Notes under the pieces: model-generated
Told to the model about the DNA's origin: nothing
What the model saw: the letters and a program-made list of their open reading frames with translations, nothing else
Databases searched by the model: none
From: an uncultured Mycoplasma sp.
Lineage (GTDB): Bacteria; Bacillota_I; Bacilli_A; Mycoplasmatales; Mycoplasmoidaceae
Assembly (NCBI GenBank): GCA_947177535.1
Contig: CAMWUV010000035.1
Span: 1-6,216 of the forward strand
Direction of reading: 5' to 3'
Length of the DNA: 6,216 nucleotides
Shown here: piece by piece, positions 6,182-6,216 of the stretch
Numbering within the stretch: position 1 is the stretch's first letter
Layout: every line of letters begins with the position of its first letter
Translations under genes and position numbers: made by a program

Positions 6182-6216
6182 AAAATTATATAAATTTGTA
6201 TAAATATCTATTTTAT

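Noticed and set aside
6182..6216. Terminator after the glycosyltransferase gene
   Set aside because: The remaining 35 bases are AT-rich with no stem and T-run. Any terminator lies outside the window.

Overview
The window comes from a very AT-rich mollicute (Mycoplasma-type) genome. Every gene reads through in-frame TGA codons at positions where the protein family carries Trp, for example S2 'WNP' and 'WLGG', the UMP kinase 'GGGNIW' and the glycosyltransferase 'FRW'. I count about 22 TGA-Trp codons against a single TGG, so translation table 4 applies. Genes that look interrupted under the standard code are intact. The presence of L-lactate dehydrogenase fits a sugar-fermenting mycoplasma. I cannot name the species.

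Layout. Five genes run leftward and one runs rightward. In minus-strand transcription order they are rpsB (3272-4372), coaD (2779-3228), ldh (1851-2789), tsf (751-1626) and pyrH (703 to beyond the left edge). The classical bacterial rpsB-tsf-pyrH cluster is therefore split by a coaD-ldh pair whose genes overlap by 11 bp. The pair is bounded by hairpins followed by T-runs. One lies between rpsB and coaD and contains the coaD Shine-Dalgarno sequence. The other lies after ldh. A third, AT-only-like hairpin straddles the tsf stop codon. A 141-bp divergent region (4373-4513) separates rpsB from a rightward 555-aa membrane glycosyltransferase (4514-6181). That region holds an extended -10 promoter for rpsB, an imperfect palindrome and a possible near-leaderless promoter for the glycosyltransferase. 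The last 35 bases show nothing recognisable.

Function. rpsB and tsf serve translation. pyrH makes UDP for RNA and sugar-nucleotide synthesis. coaD makes dephospho-CoA, and ldh regenerates NAD+ at the end of glycolysis. The glycosyltransferase has the architecture of a processive cellulose-synthase-like enzyme: a GT2 domain between membrane segments, with DD, DAD, ED and RW motifs and an FxVTxK gating-loop motif. It is the best candidate here for something less ordinary, namely a stand-alone polysaccharide (capsule) synthase. I see no mobile element, CRISPR array, tRNA or rRNA, and no convincing wholly new system.
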